From Chitinophagaceae bacterium (GTDB lineage: Bacteria; Bacteroidota; Bacteroidia; Chitinophagales; Chitinophagaceae), in NCBI GenBank assembly GCA_003509845.1, contig DOMR01000230.1:1-6174 (forward strand): a stretch of 6,174 nucleotides of DNA. Direction: 5' to 3'. The notes under the pieces were generated by a model. It did not search any database and was not told the DNA's origin. It saw only the letters and a list, made by a program, of their open reading frames with translations. Made by a program: the position numbers and the translations under genes. This document shows positions 1 through 6,076 of this stretch, in pieces. Positions within the stretch are counted from its first letter, which is position 1. Each line of letters starts with the position of its first letter.

Positions 1-34
1 CATAAAATCTTTTATTAAAGTAGTGTCGAAAAAA

Positions 35-853
35 TTATAAAAATAAATCGTAAAATAATTTAGCCCCAGGTACAACGGAGTAATGTGCTAAATCGGTAAT
101 GCCTTCCGCGGCCAATACGTCTTCATCAATAAATGTCTTTCCTGTGTATTGTAATTTTTCTTTGCTTAAAATAAACAAAGCCGCATCCGCAATAATAGCG
201 GGCGTTCGGCTCATGTTCGCTAACATTTCCCCGCCCAATAAATTACGCACTGCAGCGGTATCAATCGTGGTGCGCGGCCATAATGAATTACATGCAATTT
301 GATCCTCTTTAAATTCTTCTGCCCAACCCAAGGTTAACATACTCATATCATATTTTGATAAAGTATAAGCCACATGGGGTCCCAACCATTTTGGTGCCAA
401 GTTTATCGGAGGAGATAAGGTTAAAATATGTGCATGTGATGATTTTTTTAAATAAGGGAGTGCATGTTGTACGACTAAAAAAGTACCGCGTACATTAATG
501 CTGTGCATTAAATCAAATCTTTTGCTCGGTGTATTTTCGGTATCTGTTAATTGAATCGCACTGGCATTATTAATAACAATATCAATACCTCCAAATTTTT
601 CAACGGTTTGTTTGATTGCTTCGGCAATTTGTGCTTCATCACGAATATCCACTTGCACTGCCAAAGCCTTTACTCCAAGGGCTTCCACCTCAGCTGCGGC
701 TGAAAAAATGGTGCCACCCAATCGTGGATCTTCCTGTACCGACTTTGCAGCAATCACAATATTTGCGCCTGCACCTGCTAATTTTAATGCCATTGCTTTA
801 CCAATGCCTCTGCTACCACCAGTAATAAAAACTGTTTTTCCTTGTAATGACAT
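35..853 (-). CDS. HSDL2-like short-chain dehydrogenase/reductase (SDR)
   Basis: Predicted cytosolic NAD(P)-dependent oxidoreductase of 272 aa with a Rossmann fold. The cofactor motif TGGSRGIG is at residues 11-18, the acidic VDIRD turn at 68-72, NNAS at 95-98 and the structural Asn at 120. The catalytic pair is Tyr163 and Lys167 (YTLSK), with Ser147 in LTLSPP as the likely catalytic serine. The Ser-Pro-Pro stretch, the wide Ser-Tyr spacing and the C-terminal IDEDVLAAEGITD region followed by a VPGAKLFYDLFL ending are typical of the hydroxysteroid dehydrogenase-like 2 subgroup. The SCP2 lipid-binding domain carried by animal HSDL2 is absent, as is usual in bacteria. The substrate is unknown; lipid or acyl-derived alcohols would be an inference from the family name only. 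The ATG lies 6 nt after the gmk stop with no Shine-Dalgarno sequence, so co-transcription with gmk is likely. The family call is firm; the reaction is not. Confidence 0.9.
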   Translation of the reverse strand: MSLQGKTVFITGGSRGIGKAMALKLAGAGANIVIAAKSVQEDPRLGGTIFSAAAEVEALGVKALAVQVDIRDEAQIAEAIKQTVEKFGGIDIVINNASAIQLTDTENTPSKRFDLMHSINVRGTFLVVQHALPYLKKSSHAHILTLSPPINLAPKWLGPHVAYTLSKYDMSMLTLGWAEEFKEDQIACNSLWPRTTIDTAAVRNLLGGEMLANMSRTPAIIADAALFILSKEKLQYTGKTFIDEDVLAAEGITDLAHYSVVPGAKLFYDLFL

Positions 854-859
854 AATAAG

Positions 860-1432
860 TTATTTTAAAAATTCAATGATTACTTTTTCTGTTTCCGCGC
901 AAGCCACTTCCAACACCTCATTTTTAATAATGGTATTAAATTCATGACTAAAGCTAATTTCATATTCGGCTTTATCTAAACGCATTTGGATACTCTCTGG
1001 CGTTTCGGTTTTTCTATGTTCTAATCTTTCTTTTAATACTGCAATGGAAGGCGGCTGAATAAATATAGATAAACTGCTACCGCCTAATTGTTTTTGCACA
1101 TGAATCGCGCCCTTCACATCAATATCTAAAATAGGTGTTTTCCCAAGTGCCCAAATTCTTGTTAACTCCGATTTCAGCGTGCCATAATAAACATCTTTAT
1201 ATACCATCTCGTGTTCCAAAAATTCATTTTGCGCAATCAACCCTTCAAATTTAGCTAAGCTGATAAAATGGTATTCAACCCCATCTGTTTCCCCACCCCT
1301 TGGCGCGCGGGTAGTGGCAGACACCGAAAAAGATAAATTAGGAAAGCGCCTCAATAAAAATTGGGCAATGGAAGTTTTTCCAGCCCCCGAAGGTGCAGTT
1401 AAAATTATTACTTTTTGAGATGGTGCTGACAT
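860..1432 (-). CDS. gmk: Guanylate kinase
   Basis: Cytosolic enzyme that phosphorylates GMP (and dGMP) to GDP with ATP, an essential step in guanine nucleotide supply. The protein has 190 aa, a normal length for bacterial Gmk (about 190-210). The P-loop APSGAGKTS spans residues 13-21. The GMP-binding segment begins at SATTRAPRGGETDGVEYHF (38-56), with Arg42 and Tyr54 in the expected places, and continues to EFLEHEMVYKDVYYGT (70-85). DIDVKGA (103-109) is the Walker-B-like strand. The lid region RKTETPESIQMRL (140-152) carries the conserved arginines. Many family members begin the P-loop with GPSG; here it is APSG, which does not alter the phosphate-binding glycines. It is the first gene of a probable two-gene transcript with the downstream SDR gene and is divergent from the S10 peptidase gene. 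No Shine-Dalgarno sequence is visible before the ATG. Confidence 0.97.
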   Translation of the reverse strand: MSAPSQKVIILTAPSGAGKTSIAQFLLRRFPNLSFSVSATTRAPRGGETDGVEYHFISLAKFEGLIAQNEFLEHEMVYKDVYYGTLKSELTRIWALGKTPILDIDVKGAIHVQKQLGGSSLSIFIQPPSIAVLKERLEHRKTETPESIQMRLDKAEYEISFSHEFNTIIKNEVLEVACAETEKVIIEFLK

Positions 1433-1575
1433 CCGAACTCGGTTTAAATTGGCTTAATTGAACTTGTCTAAATTACAGAAATACCGCCTAAATAAATTAA
1501 ATATTCTTCCGATTATGAAACTGTATTTATGCCGTATATTTAAAGTATAAAATTAATTATATAAACAATAGCATC
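1433..1575. promoter_or_regulatory. Divergent intergenic spacer with weak promoter candidates
   Basis: This 143-nt AT-rich spacer must hold the promoters of gmk (leftward) and of the S10 peptidase gene (rightward). The best rightward -7 candidates against the Bacteroidota consensus TAnnTTTG are TATTTATG at 1524-1531 and TATATTTA at 1535-1542, each with one informative mismatch. The best leftward candidate is TATTTCTG on the minus strand at 1476-1483, also with one mismatch. None has a clear TTG at the usual spacing upstream, so the exact promoters are not resolved. I see no ORF, hairpin or RNA gene here. Confidence 0.25.
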
Positions 1576-3123
1576 ATGCAAAAACAAATTTTCACCGCAT
1601 TGTTACTTGTAACAACGCTTTTTGTGACAGCGCAAAGGCCAACGATGGAACCACCTACTGCTGCAGCGCCTAAGGCTGCTGAAAAAGACCAATACCCTGC
1701 ATTTAAAAGAGAAATTAATTTAGAGCAAAAAACCGAAACCAAGGGGGAGGTTACCATTAAAGGTCAAAAAGTACCCTACAAAGTAACTGCCACTACACAA
1801 CCTGTTTGGGACGAGGATGGCAAAGCGATTGCCGCATTATTTTATGTATACTACGAACGCACGGATGTAACCAATAAGGAAACAAGACCCTTGGTCATTT
1901 CCTTTAATGGGGGACCTGGTACTGCAAGTGTTTGGATGCACTTGGGATATACTGGACCCAAAAAATTAAAAATAGATGACGAAGGTTATCCAGTGCAACC
2001 TTATGGATTTGAGGACAACCCACAATCCTTAATTGATGTTGCGGATATTGTATTTATTGATCCAGTGAATACAGGATTTTCTCGTATCTTAGATAAGTCC
2101 GTTCCTACTTCTAAATTTTTTGGCGTTAATGCAGATATTAAATATTTAGCGGATTGGATTAATGCATTTGTTGCGCGTCAAAAAAGATGGGCATCTCCTA
2201 AATTTTTAATTGGAGAAAGTTATGGAACCACGCGCGTTTCAGGATTGTCATTGGAATTACAAAACAGACATTGGATGTATTTGAATGGCGTGATTTTAGT
2301 TTCACCGACTGATTTAGGTATTGATCGTGATAGAGTATCAGATGCTGCATTACGCATTCCTTACATGGCAGCAACTGCATGGCACCATAAAAAATTAGCC
2401 ACTGAATTTCAATCCAAGGACTTAACTAAATTTTTACCTGAAGTAGAATCCTTTACCATCAATGAATTGATGCCTGCCATTGCACAAGGTGGTGCATTGT
2501 CTATGGAGAAAAGAAAAGACATGGTTAAAAAAGTTTCAAAATATATTGGCTTAAATGAAACGGTCGTTGCACAACAAAGTTTAGAAATTCCATATAATTA
2601 TTTCTGGAAAGAACTTTTACGTGATCAAGGTAAAACCATTGGCCGCTTGGATTCACGTTATATTGGCATCGACAGAATTGATGCTGGTGAAAAATCAGAT
2701 TACAATTCTGAACTTACTTCATGGGAACATTCTTTTACGCCAGCGATTAATATGTACTTAAGAGATGAGTTGGGATATAAAACAGATTTAAATTATTTTA
2801 TTTTTGGTTCAACTTATCCATGGGATAACACGAATAATAAAACGGGTGATAATTTACGTCAAGCCATGATGCAAAATCCGTATTTGAATTTATTGGTGCA
2901 ATCAGGATATTATGATGGCGCTTGTGATTATTTTAATGCAAAATATAATATGTGGCAAATGGATCCTGCAGGAAAAATTCAAGATCGTATGTTCTGGGAA
3001 GGATACAAAAGCGGACACATGATGTATTTGCGTAAGGAAGATTTAGCAACAAGCAATGATCACTTAAGAAGCTTCATTAAAAAAAGTATACCGCCTCCAG
3101 GTACACCTGCTATATTTAAATAA
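1576..3123 (+). CDS. Secreted serine carboxypeptidase, peptidase family S10
   Basis: Exported protease of 515 aa that removes C-terminal amino acids from peptides. Residues 1-19 form a Sec signal peptide: Lys3, a hydrophobic core IFTALLLVTTLFV, and a likely cleavage VTA|Q leaving an N-terminal Gln. A Pro/Ala-rich linker follows to about residue 40. The alpha/beta-hydrolase domain shows NGGPG at 111-115 (oxyanion hole, with Trp120 nearby), the nucleophile elbow GESYG with Ser215, Asp447 in SGYYDGACD, and His481 in KSGHMMY. The Ser-Asp-His triad is thus complete and in the S10 order. The region between about 260 and 430 is the variable cap domain. The function is probably periplasmic or extracellular peptide scavenging, but the substrate is not predictable. 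The gene stands alone between a divergent promoter spacer and a strong terminator. The start is fixed by the signal peptide directly after the ATG. Confidence 0.93.
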   Translation: MQKQIFTALLLVTTLFVTAQRPTMEPPTAAAPKAAEKDQYPAFKREINLEQKTETKGEVTIKGQKVPYKVTATTQPVWDEDGKAIAALFYVYYERTDVTNKETRPLVISFNGGPGTASVWMHLGYTGPKKLKIDDEGYPVQPYGFEDNPQSLIDVADIVFIDPVNTGFSRILDKSVPTSKFFGVNADIKYLADWINAFVARQKRWASPKFLIGESYGTTRVSGLSLELQNRHWMYLNGVILVSPTDLGIDRDRVSDAALRIPYMAATAWHHKKLATEFQSKDLTKFLPEVESFTINELMPAIAQGGALSMEKRKDMVKKVSKYIGLNETVVAQQSLEIPYNYFWKELLRDQGKTIGRLDSRYIGIDRIDAGEKSDYNSELTSWEHSFTPAINMYLRDELGYKTDLNYFIFGSTYPWDNTNNKTGDNLRQAMMQNPYLNLLVQSGYYDGACDYFNAKYNMWQMDPAGKIQDRMFWEGYKSGHMMYLRKEDLATSNDHLRSFIKKSIPPPGTPAIFK

Positions 3124-3147
3124 ATACTTTAGAACTATTTTAAAGTC

Positions 3148-3179
3148 AAAGGGTCCCGATGCATCGGGACCCTTTTTTT
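3148..3179 (+). terminator. Rho-independent terminator after the S10 peptidase gene
   Basis: A perfect inverted repeat (3148-3175) with stem AAAGGGTCCCGA, central TGCA and the matching complementary arm is followed by an uninterrupted run of seven T (3173-3179). The GC-rich core GGGTCCCGA contrasts sharply with the AT-rich surroundings. It begins 24 nt after the peptidase stop codon and separates that gene from the toxin-antitoxin operon, so mazEF should depend on its own promoter. Confidence 0.93.
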
Positions 3180-3191
3180 GTATATAATTTA

Positions 3192-3220
3192 TTGAAATAC
3201 AATACCTAAGTAATATTTTG
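3192..3220 (+). promoter_or_regulatory. Candidate Bacteroidota-type promoter of mazEF
   Basis: TTG at 3192-3194, a 19-nt spacer, and TATTTTG at 3214-3220 resemble the Bacteroidota arrangement TTG-N19-TAnnTTTG, with the -7 box one base short of the consensus. The -7 box runs into the first of two palindromes, so a repressor bound there would block RNA polymerase. The call is tentative because the -7 match is imperfect and the region is AT-rich. Confidence 0.4.
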
Positions 3221-3245
3221 TTATAACACAGAAAGTTATAACTTT
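3219..3245. promoter_or_regulatory. Paired palindromes, probable MazE/MazEF autoregulatory operator
   Basis: Two perfect palindromes share the core GTTATAAC: TGTTATAACA at 3219-3228 and AAAGTTATAACTTT at 3232-3245. The cores (3220-3227 and 3235-3242) are 15 bp apart centre to centre. They lie between the candidate -7 box and the mazE start, 15 nt before the ATG. MazE-type antitoxins bind palindromic DNA as AbrB-fold dimers and repress their own operons, and paired sites allow cooperative binding of the toxin-antitoxin complex. The palindromes are read directly from the sequence; the operator role is inferred. Confidence 0.6.
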
Positions 3246-3260
3246 ATACAAATTTACACC

Positions 3261-3569
3261 ATGGAAGATCGTCCACTTTATACCACCACCGTTCGAAAAA
3301 TTGGCAACTCTAATGGCGTGTTGTTAAGCAAAGCAGTTTTAAAAAAATTGAAGATAGAAAACGGACAAGCCATTGAATTTATTTTGAATGAGGACAATAC
3401 ATTGGTATTAAAACCGGTGAAAAAAATAATCAAACCAAAACGAAATAAATTAAATCTTTCATTGGCCACTTGGGATAAACAATTCAAGCAAGCGATTCAA
3501 AATAAGGAAGTTCCTGAAACAGATGTGTTCGAAGGCTTGACAAATAAATTTGATGAAAATGAGTGGTAA
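3261..3569 (+). CDS. mazE: MazE-type (AbrB/SpoVT fold) antitoxin
   Basis: Predicted labile antitoxin of 102 aa that neutralises the MazF toxin encoded directly downstream and represses the operon. The N-terminal half (about residues 8-53) is a SpoVT-AbrB swapped-hairpin DNA-binding domain: TTVRKIGNSNGVLLSKAVLK, then LKIENGQAIEF and NTLVLKPV. A basic linker KKIIKPKRNK (54-63) follows. The C-terminal tail (about 70-102) ends in the acidic and aromatic stretch FDENEW, which fits the disordered toxin-binding tail of MazE proteins. It is somewhat longer than E. coli MazE (82 aa). The ATG at 3261 follows an A/T-rich leader without a Shine-Dalgarno sequence. The 3' end overlaps the start of mazF, indicating translational coupling. 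Regulation is probably through the two GTTATAAC palindromes upstream. Confidence 0.88.
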   Translation: MEDRPLYTTTVRKIGNSNGVLLSKAVLKKLKIENGQAIEFILNEDNTLVLKPVKKIIKPKRNKLNLSLATWDKQFKQAIQNKEVPETDVFEGLTNKFDENEW

Positions 3570-3888
3570 AAATTATTTGCAATTTGATGTTTGGTTAATT
3601 GATTTAGATCCAACCAAAGGAAGTGAGGTTCAAAAATCAAGACCCTGTGTAATTGTATCGCCGAATGGCATGAACAATAATTTAAATACGGTAATCATTG
3701 CACCCTTATCTCATTCCAATAAAAATTATCCATCTCGTATACCTTCTTTATTTAAAAAAGATCCTGGACAAATAATGTTAGATCAAATAAGATGTGTTGA
3801 TAAATTACGACTTACTAAAAAGATGGGTAGCATTGATGACAACACTTCTAGCGATGTGTTGAAATTATTAAGAACGATGTTTTCTTAA
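3553..3888 (+). CDS. mazF: MazF/PemK-type endoribonuclease toxin
   Basis: Predicted sequence-specific mRNA interferase of the PemK/MazF fold, 111 aa from the ATG at 3553. Numbered from the second ATG (3559, 109 aa) it reads DVWLIDLDPTKGSEVQKSRP (10-29) and VIVSP (31-35), then APLS (48-51) and LDQIRCVDKLRL (74-85). By comparison with E. coli MazF (DPTKGSEQAGHRP; catalytic Arg29 and Thr52), Arg28 and Ser51 are the likely catalytic pair, so the threonine is replaced by serine. No key segment is missing, so the toxin looks active. Either ATG (3553 or 3559) may be used; both lie inside the end of mazE (17- or 11-nt overlap). A TTG at 3550 is a less likely start. The stop codon overlaps that of the convergent DUF4290 gene. 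The RNA cleavage site cannot be read from the sequence. Confidence 0.92.
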   Translation: MKMSGKNYLQFDVWLIDLDPTKGSEVQKSRPCVIVSPNGMNNNLNTVIIAPLSHSNKNYPSRIPSLFKKDPGQIMLDQIRCVDKLRLTKKMGSIDDNTSSDVLKLLRTMFS

Positions 3889-4583
3889 TATCTCTTTTTA
3901 AAATTGCGATTGTTGTTATTGCGTCCACCACTATTACCACCGCTTCCGCCAGGACCACTAGGTCCGCGACCACCGCGATTATTATTATTGCGGTTATTTT
4001 GCCAACGGCCACCCGCAGGACGGTAATCCTCACTAAAGTTTTGATTACGATGTTTAATATAAGGAGTGTTGCTAAATTCTAATTCACCGCCAGTAATTGC
4101 ATTCAACTCACTACGAATCGCATCATCCTGCACTAATTCTTTATGCCAGTTACTGTATGCTAATTTCATATAATGCGCAATCGCATGGGCAAAGCCGGCT
4201 TTCTTTTCTTGGTCTGTTTCAGCCATTGCTTTATCAATCACCAATTCTAAGTTTTTACCCAAATGCGCATATCTAATTTTACGCTTAGGGTAAGGCAAAG
4301 GATCGGGTTTTTGCTTATAGGTTTCCTTCGTAGGAATTGGATAAGGACTCTCTACATCCAATTGAAAATTGCTCATAAAAAATAGGTGATCCCATAATTT
4401 ATGTCTGTAGTCCTCGATATTTTTAAGCTGGGGGTTTAAAAAACCCATTAACTCCACTACGATATGGGCCTGCTCCTTCCTTTTGTCGCGGTCCTCAATG
4501 GTCATAAGATGATCAACCATCCTTTGAACGTGACGGCCGTATTCTCTCATCCCCATTATGCTTCTTGCTGTATTGTACTCCAT
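3885..4583 (-). CDS. DUF4290 family protein with Arg/Gly/Asn-rich tail
   Basis: Protein of 232 aa of a family with no established function that I know mainly from Bacteroidota. The conserved part is residues 1 to about 175. It opens with MEYNTARSIMGMREYGRHVQ, contains LMGFLNPQLKNIEDYRHKLWDHL (45-67), a Pro-rich YPIPTKETYKQKPDPLPYPK (81-100), and helices around FAHAIAHYMKLAYSNWH (131-147). No signal peptide or membrane segment is visible, so it is probably cytosolic. Residues 188-232 form a low-complexity tail rich in Asn, Gly and Arg, with RGGRGPSGPGG and NNNNR runs, ending in KKRY. Such tails often bind RNA, but that role is an inference. I chose the ATG at 4583 because the family begins at MEYN and because a perfect -7 element lies just upstream. 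An in-frame ATG at 4667 would add 28 unrelated residues. Its 3' end overlaps mazF. Confidence 0.88.
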   Translation of the reverse strand: MEYNTARSIMGMREYGRHVQRMVDHLMTIEDRDKRKEQAHIVVELMGFLNPQLKNIEDYRHKLWDHLFFMSNFQLDVESPYPIPTKETYKQKPDPLPYPKRKIRYAHLGKNLELVIDKAMAETDQEKKAGFAHAIAHYMKLAYSNWHKELVQDDAIRSELNAITGGELEFSNTPYIKHRNQNFSEDYRPAGGRWQNNRNNNNRGGRGPSGPGGSGGNSGGRNNNNRNFKKRY

Positions 4584-4605
4584 GTAAATTAACTTCGTCT
4601 GACAA

Positions 4606-4639
4606 CAAATGTAAGGCTTTTTAGGGTAATTTTCCCCAA
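4606..4639 (-). promoter_or_regulatory. Bacteroidota-type promoter of the DUF4290 gene
   Basis: On the minus strand, TACATTTG (4613 to 4606) matches the Bacteroidota -7 consensus TAnnTTTG at every informative base. A TTG (4639 to 4637) lies 23 nt upstream, at the long end of the accepted spacing. Transcription would start near 4600, leaving a leader of roughly 16-18 nt before the ATG at 4583. This supports the shorter start of the DUF4290 gene. No equally good promoter for pheS is visible in the same 122-nt spacer; TATCTTCG at 4691-4698 is only 7 nt from the pheS ATG. Confidence 0.55.
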
Positions 4640-4705
4640 CATCAAAAGGGATAGTTAGCCTTAACATCGGGCGTTTTCGCGCCTTCTTCTTATCTTCGTA
4701 CCACT

Positions 4706-5743
4706 ATGGAGCAATTGTTACAACAAATAGAAGACATTAAAAAGGAAATAGCGGCAGCGACAGGTGCTACTTCTGCTGAGGTGGAAGCTTTCCGTATTAA
4801 ATACTTGGGAACCAAAGGTTTGGTGAAACAAATTATGGGGGAGATGAAAAATGTGCCCAATGAACAAAAAAAAGAATTCGGACAAATCTTAAATGCTTTT
4901 AAAATCGCAGCCGAAGAAAAATTAGAAATATTATTAGCAGGTTTAGGCGAAGCAGATGACAATAGTGCAAGTATCGATATGAGTTTGCCAGGCGATGAAA
5001 TAACAGTGGGCACCAGACATCCTTTAAATTTAGTGCGCAATCAAATGGTTTCTATTTTTAAAAGATTAGGATTTGCTGTTGCAGAAGGTCCAGAGATTGA
5101 AGATGATTGGCACAATTTTGGTGCCATGAATTTACCAGCAGATCATCCAGCGCGTGATATGCAGGATACCTTTTATGTGAAGGAAGCGACAGATGAAAGT
5201 GCTGCATGGTTATTGCGTACACATACCAGTAGTGTTCAAGCGCGCGTGATGGAAACTCAAAAGCCACCAATTCGTGTAATTTGTCCAGGCCGTGTTTATC
5301 GCAATGAAACAATATCAGCGCGCGCGCATTGTTTTTTTCATCAAGTAGAAGGATTGTATATTGATGAAAATGTAAGCTTTGCCGATTTAAAACAAACCCT
5401 ATATTTTTTCGTACAAGAAATGTTTGGTAAGGATGTGAAAGTAAGATTCCGTCCAAGTTATTTTCCGTTTACGGAACCAAGTGCGGAGATGGATATTAGT
5501 TGCCAAATTTGTAGTGGTAAAGGATGTAATATTTGTAAGCACACCGGATGGGTTGAAATTTTAGGAAGCGGAATGGTACATCCCAATGTGTTAAAAAACT
5601 TTGACATTGATCCTGAAAAGTATACGGGCTTTGCCTTTGGTATGGGCGTTGAAAGAATTGCTCAATTAAAATACCAGGTAAACGATTTGCGTTTGTATTC
5701 ACAAAATGACTTACGCTTTTTGCAACAGTTCAAGAGCGTTTAG
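4706..5743 (+). CDS. pheS: Phenylalanyl-tRNA synthetase alpha subunit
   Basis: Catalytic subunit of the (alpha-beta)2 enzyme that charges tRNA-Phe with phenylalanine; essential and cytosolic. The protein has 345 aa, a normal length. Residues 1 to about 85 form the N-terminal coiled coil that binds tRNA. The class II catalytic core follows: motif 1 around GFAVAEGPEIEDDWHNFGAM (122-141), THTSSVQ (172-178), motif 2 RVYRNETISARAHCFFHQVE (196-215), FRPSYFPFTEPSAEMDI (248-264), and motif 3 GFAFGMGVERIAQLKY (308-323). The alanine in GFAFG (Ala310) aligns with the position that sets phenylalanine specificity in E. coli PheS (Ala294). Four cysteines at 266, 269, 274 and 277 form a CxxC-x4-CxxC knuckle, found in many bacterial PheS proteins but not in E. 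coli. pheT is not adjacent on the right; the next gene is an opposing antitoxin gene. pheS and pheT are often unlinked in Bacteroidota. Confidence 0.98.
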   Translation: MEQLLQQIEDIKKEIAAATGATSAEVEAFRIKYLGTKGLVKQIMGEMKNVPNEQKKEFGQILNAFKIAAEEKLEILLAGLGEADDNSASIDMSLPGDEITVGTRHPLNLVRNQMVSIFKRLGFAVAEGPEIEDDWHNFGAMNLPADHPARDMQDTFYVKEATDESAAWLLRTHTSSVQARVMETQKPPIRVICPGRVYRNETISARAHCFFHQVEGLYIDENVSFADLKQTLYFFVQEMFGKDVKVRFRPSYFPFTEPSAEMDISCQICSGKGCNICKHTGWVEILGSGMVHPNVLKNFDIDPEKYTGFAFGMGVERIAQLKYQVNDLRLYSQNDLRFLQQFKSV

Positions 5744-5751
5744 CAAAATAA

Positions 5752-5763
5752 AATAAATTTATT
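5752..5763. other. AT-only palindrome between convergent pheS and higA
   Basis: AATAAATTTATT is a perfect 12-bp palindrome in the 21-nt gap between the pheS and higA stop codons. It has no GC stem and only short T or A runs, so it is at best a weak bidirectional terminator. It may be a chance product of local AT content. Confidence 0.2.
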
Positions 5764-5764
5764 A

Positions 5765-6067
5765 TTAAGCTATTTGAGCTTGTTTATAGGGCTTTAGCTT
5801 AATATTTTCCCAATTGCTTTCTGCTTCCCTGAGGTCATAAGTAGCCTGCATTCTTACCCAAAGCGCAGCGTTTCCACCAAATACTTTTGCTATTCTTAAG
5901 GCCATCATCGGACTCATGCCCGCTTTTTCATTTACTAAGTTGGATATGGCAGGACGCGTAACGCCTAGCATTTCAGCTACCTCGGTAATTGTTAATCCGT
6001 AGGCATTAATTATTTCTTCTCTAAATAATTCACCAGGATGTGTATTATGTTTAATTTTTCTGTTCAT
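5765..6067 (-). CDS. higA: HigA-type antitoxin, XRE helix-turn-helix
   Basis: Predicted antitoxin and autorepressor of 100 aa, a normal length for HigA. It has the family's N-terminal signature HPGELFREEI (10-19). An XRE-type helix-turn-helix follows at about 25-63: LTITEVAEMLGVTRPAISNL (25-44, recognition helix near VTRPAISNLVN), then the MSPMMALRIAKVFG helix pair (51-64). The NAALWVRMQATYDLREAE segment (66-83) is typical of HigA. The C-terminal basic tail KLKPYKQAQIA has no assigned role. The gene lies 9 nt downstream of the HigB toxin gene, the inverted toxin-first order that defines higBA modules. It is convergent with pheS. The ATG has no Shine-Dalgarno sequence, but an A-rich leader precedes it. 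Confidence 0.93.
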   Translation of the reverse strand: MNRKIKHNTHPGELFREEIINAYGLTITEVAEMLGVTRPAISNLVNEKAGMSPMMALRIAKVFGGNAALWVRMQATYDLREAESNWENIKLKPYKQAQIA

Positions 6068-6076
6068 TGTTTTTTA

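Noticed and set aside
1..34. CAT at 1-3 as the start codon of another leftward gene after the SDR gene
   Set aside because: The 31-nt gap would fit an operon, but no codons of that gene are inside the window, so it cannot be supported. No terminator hairpin is visible between the SDR stop and the edge either.
612..947. Open frame of 111 codons on the plus strand across the SDR and gmk ends
   Set aside because: It is antisense to two well-supported genes, has low-complexity Ala/Ser/Pro composition, and shows no recognisable domain.
3550..3552. TTG start for mazF
   Set aside because: Two in-frame ATG codons follow within 9 nt, and the residues before MSGKNY carry no conserved feature.
4584..4667. 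N-terminal extension of the DUF4290 protein by 28 residues
   Set aside because: The extension is unlike the family start (MEYN), contains a perfect -7 promoter element in its DNA, and would begin upstream of that promoter.
4690..5040. Open frame of 116 codons on the minus strand opposite the pheS start
   Set aside because: It is antisense to the pheS coiled-coil region, is Ser/Ile/Cys-rich, and has no domain or plausible start signal.
5315..5327. Alternating GCGCGCGC run inside pheS as a possible Z-DNA or regulatory element
   Set aside because: It encodes SARAH of the conserved motif 2 region and is explained by the Ser-Ala-Arg-Ala codons.
5058..5456. Open frame of 132 codons on the minus strand opposite pheS
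   Set aside because: It lies wholly within pheS, is rich in His, Leu and Gln in a way typical of antisense reading, and matches no family I recognise.
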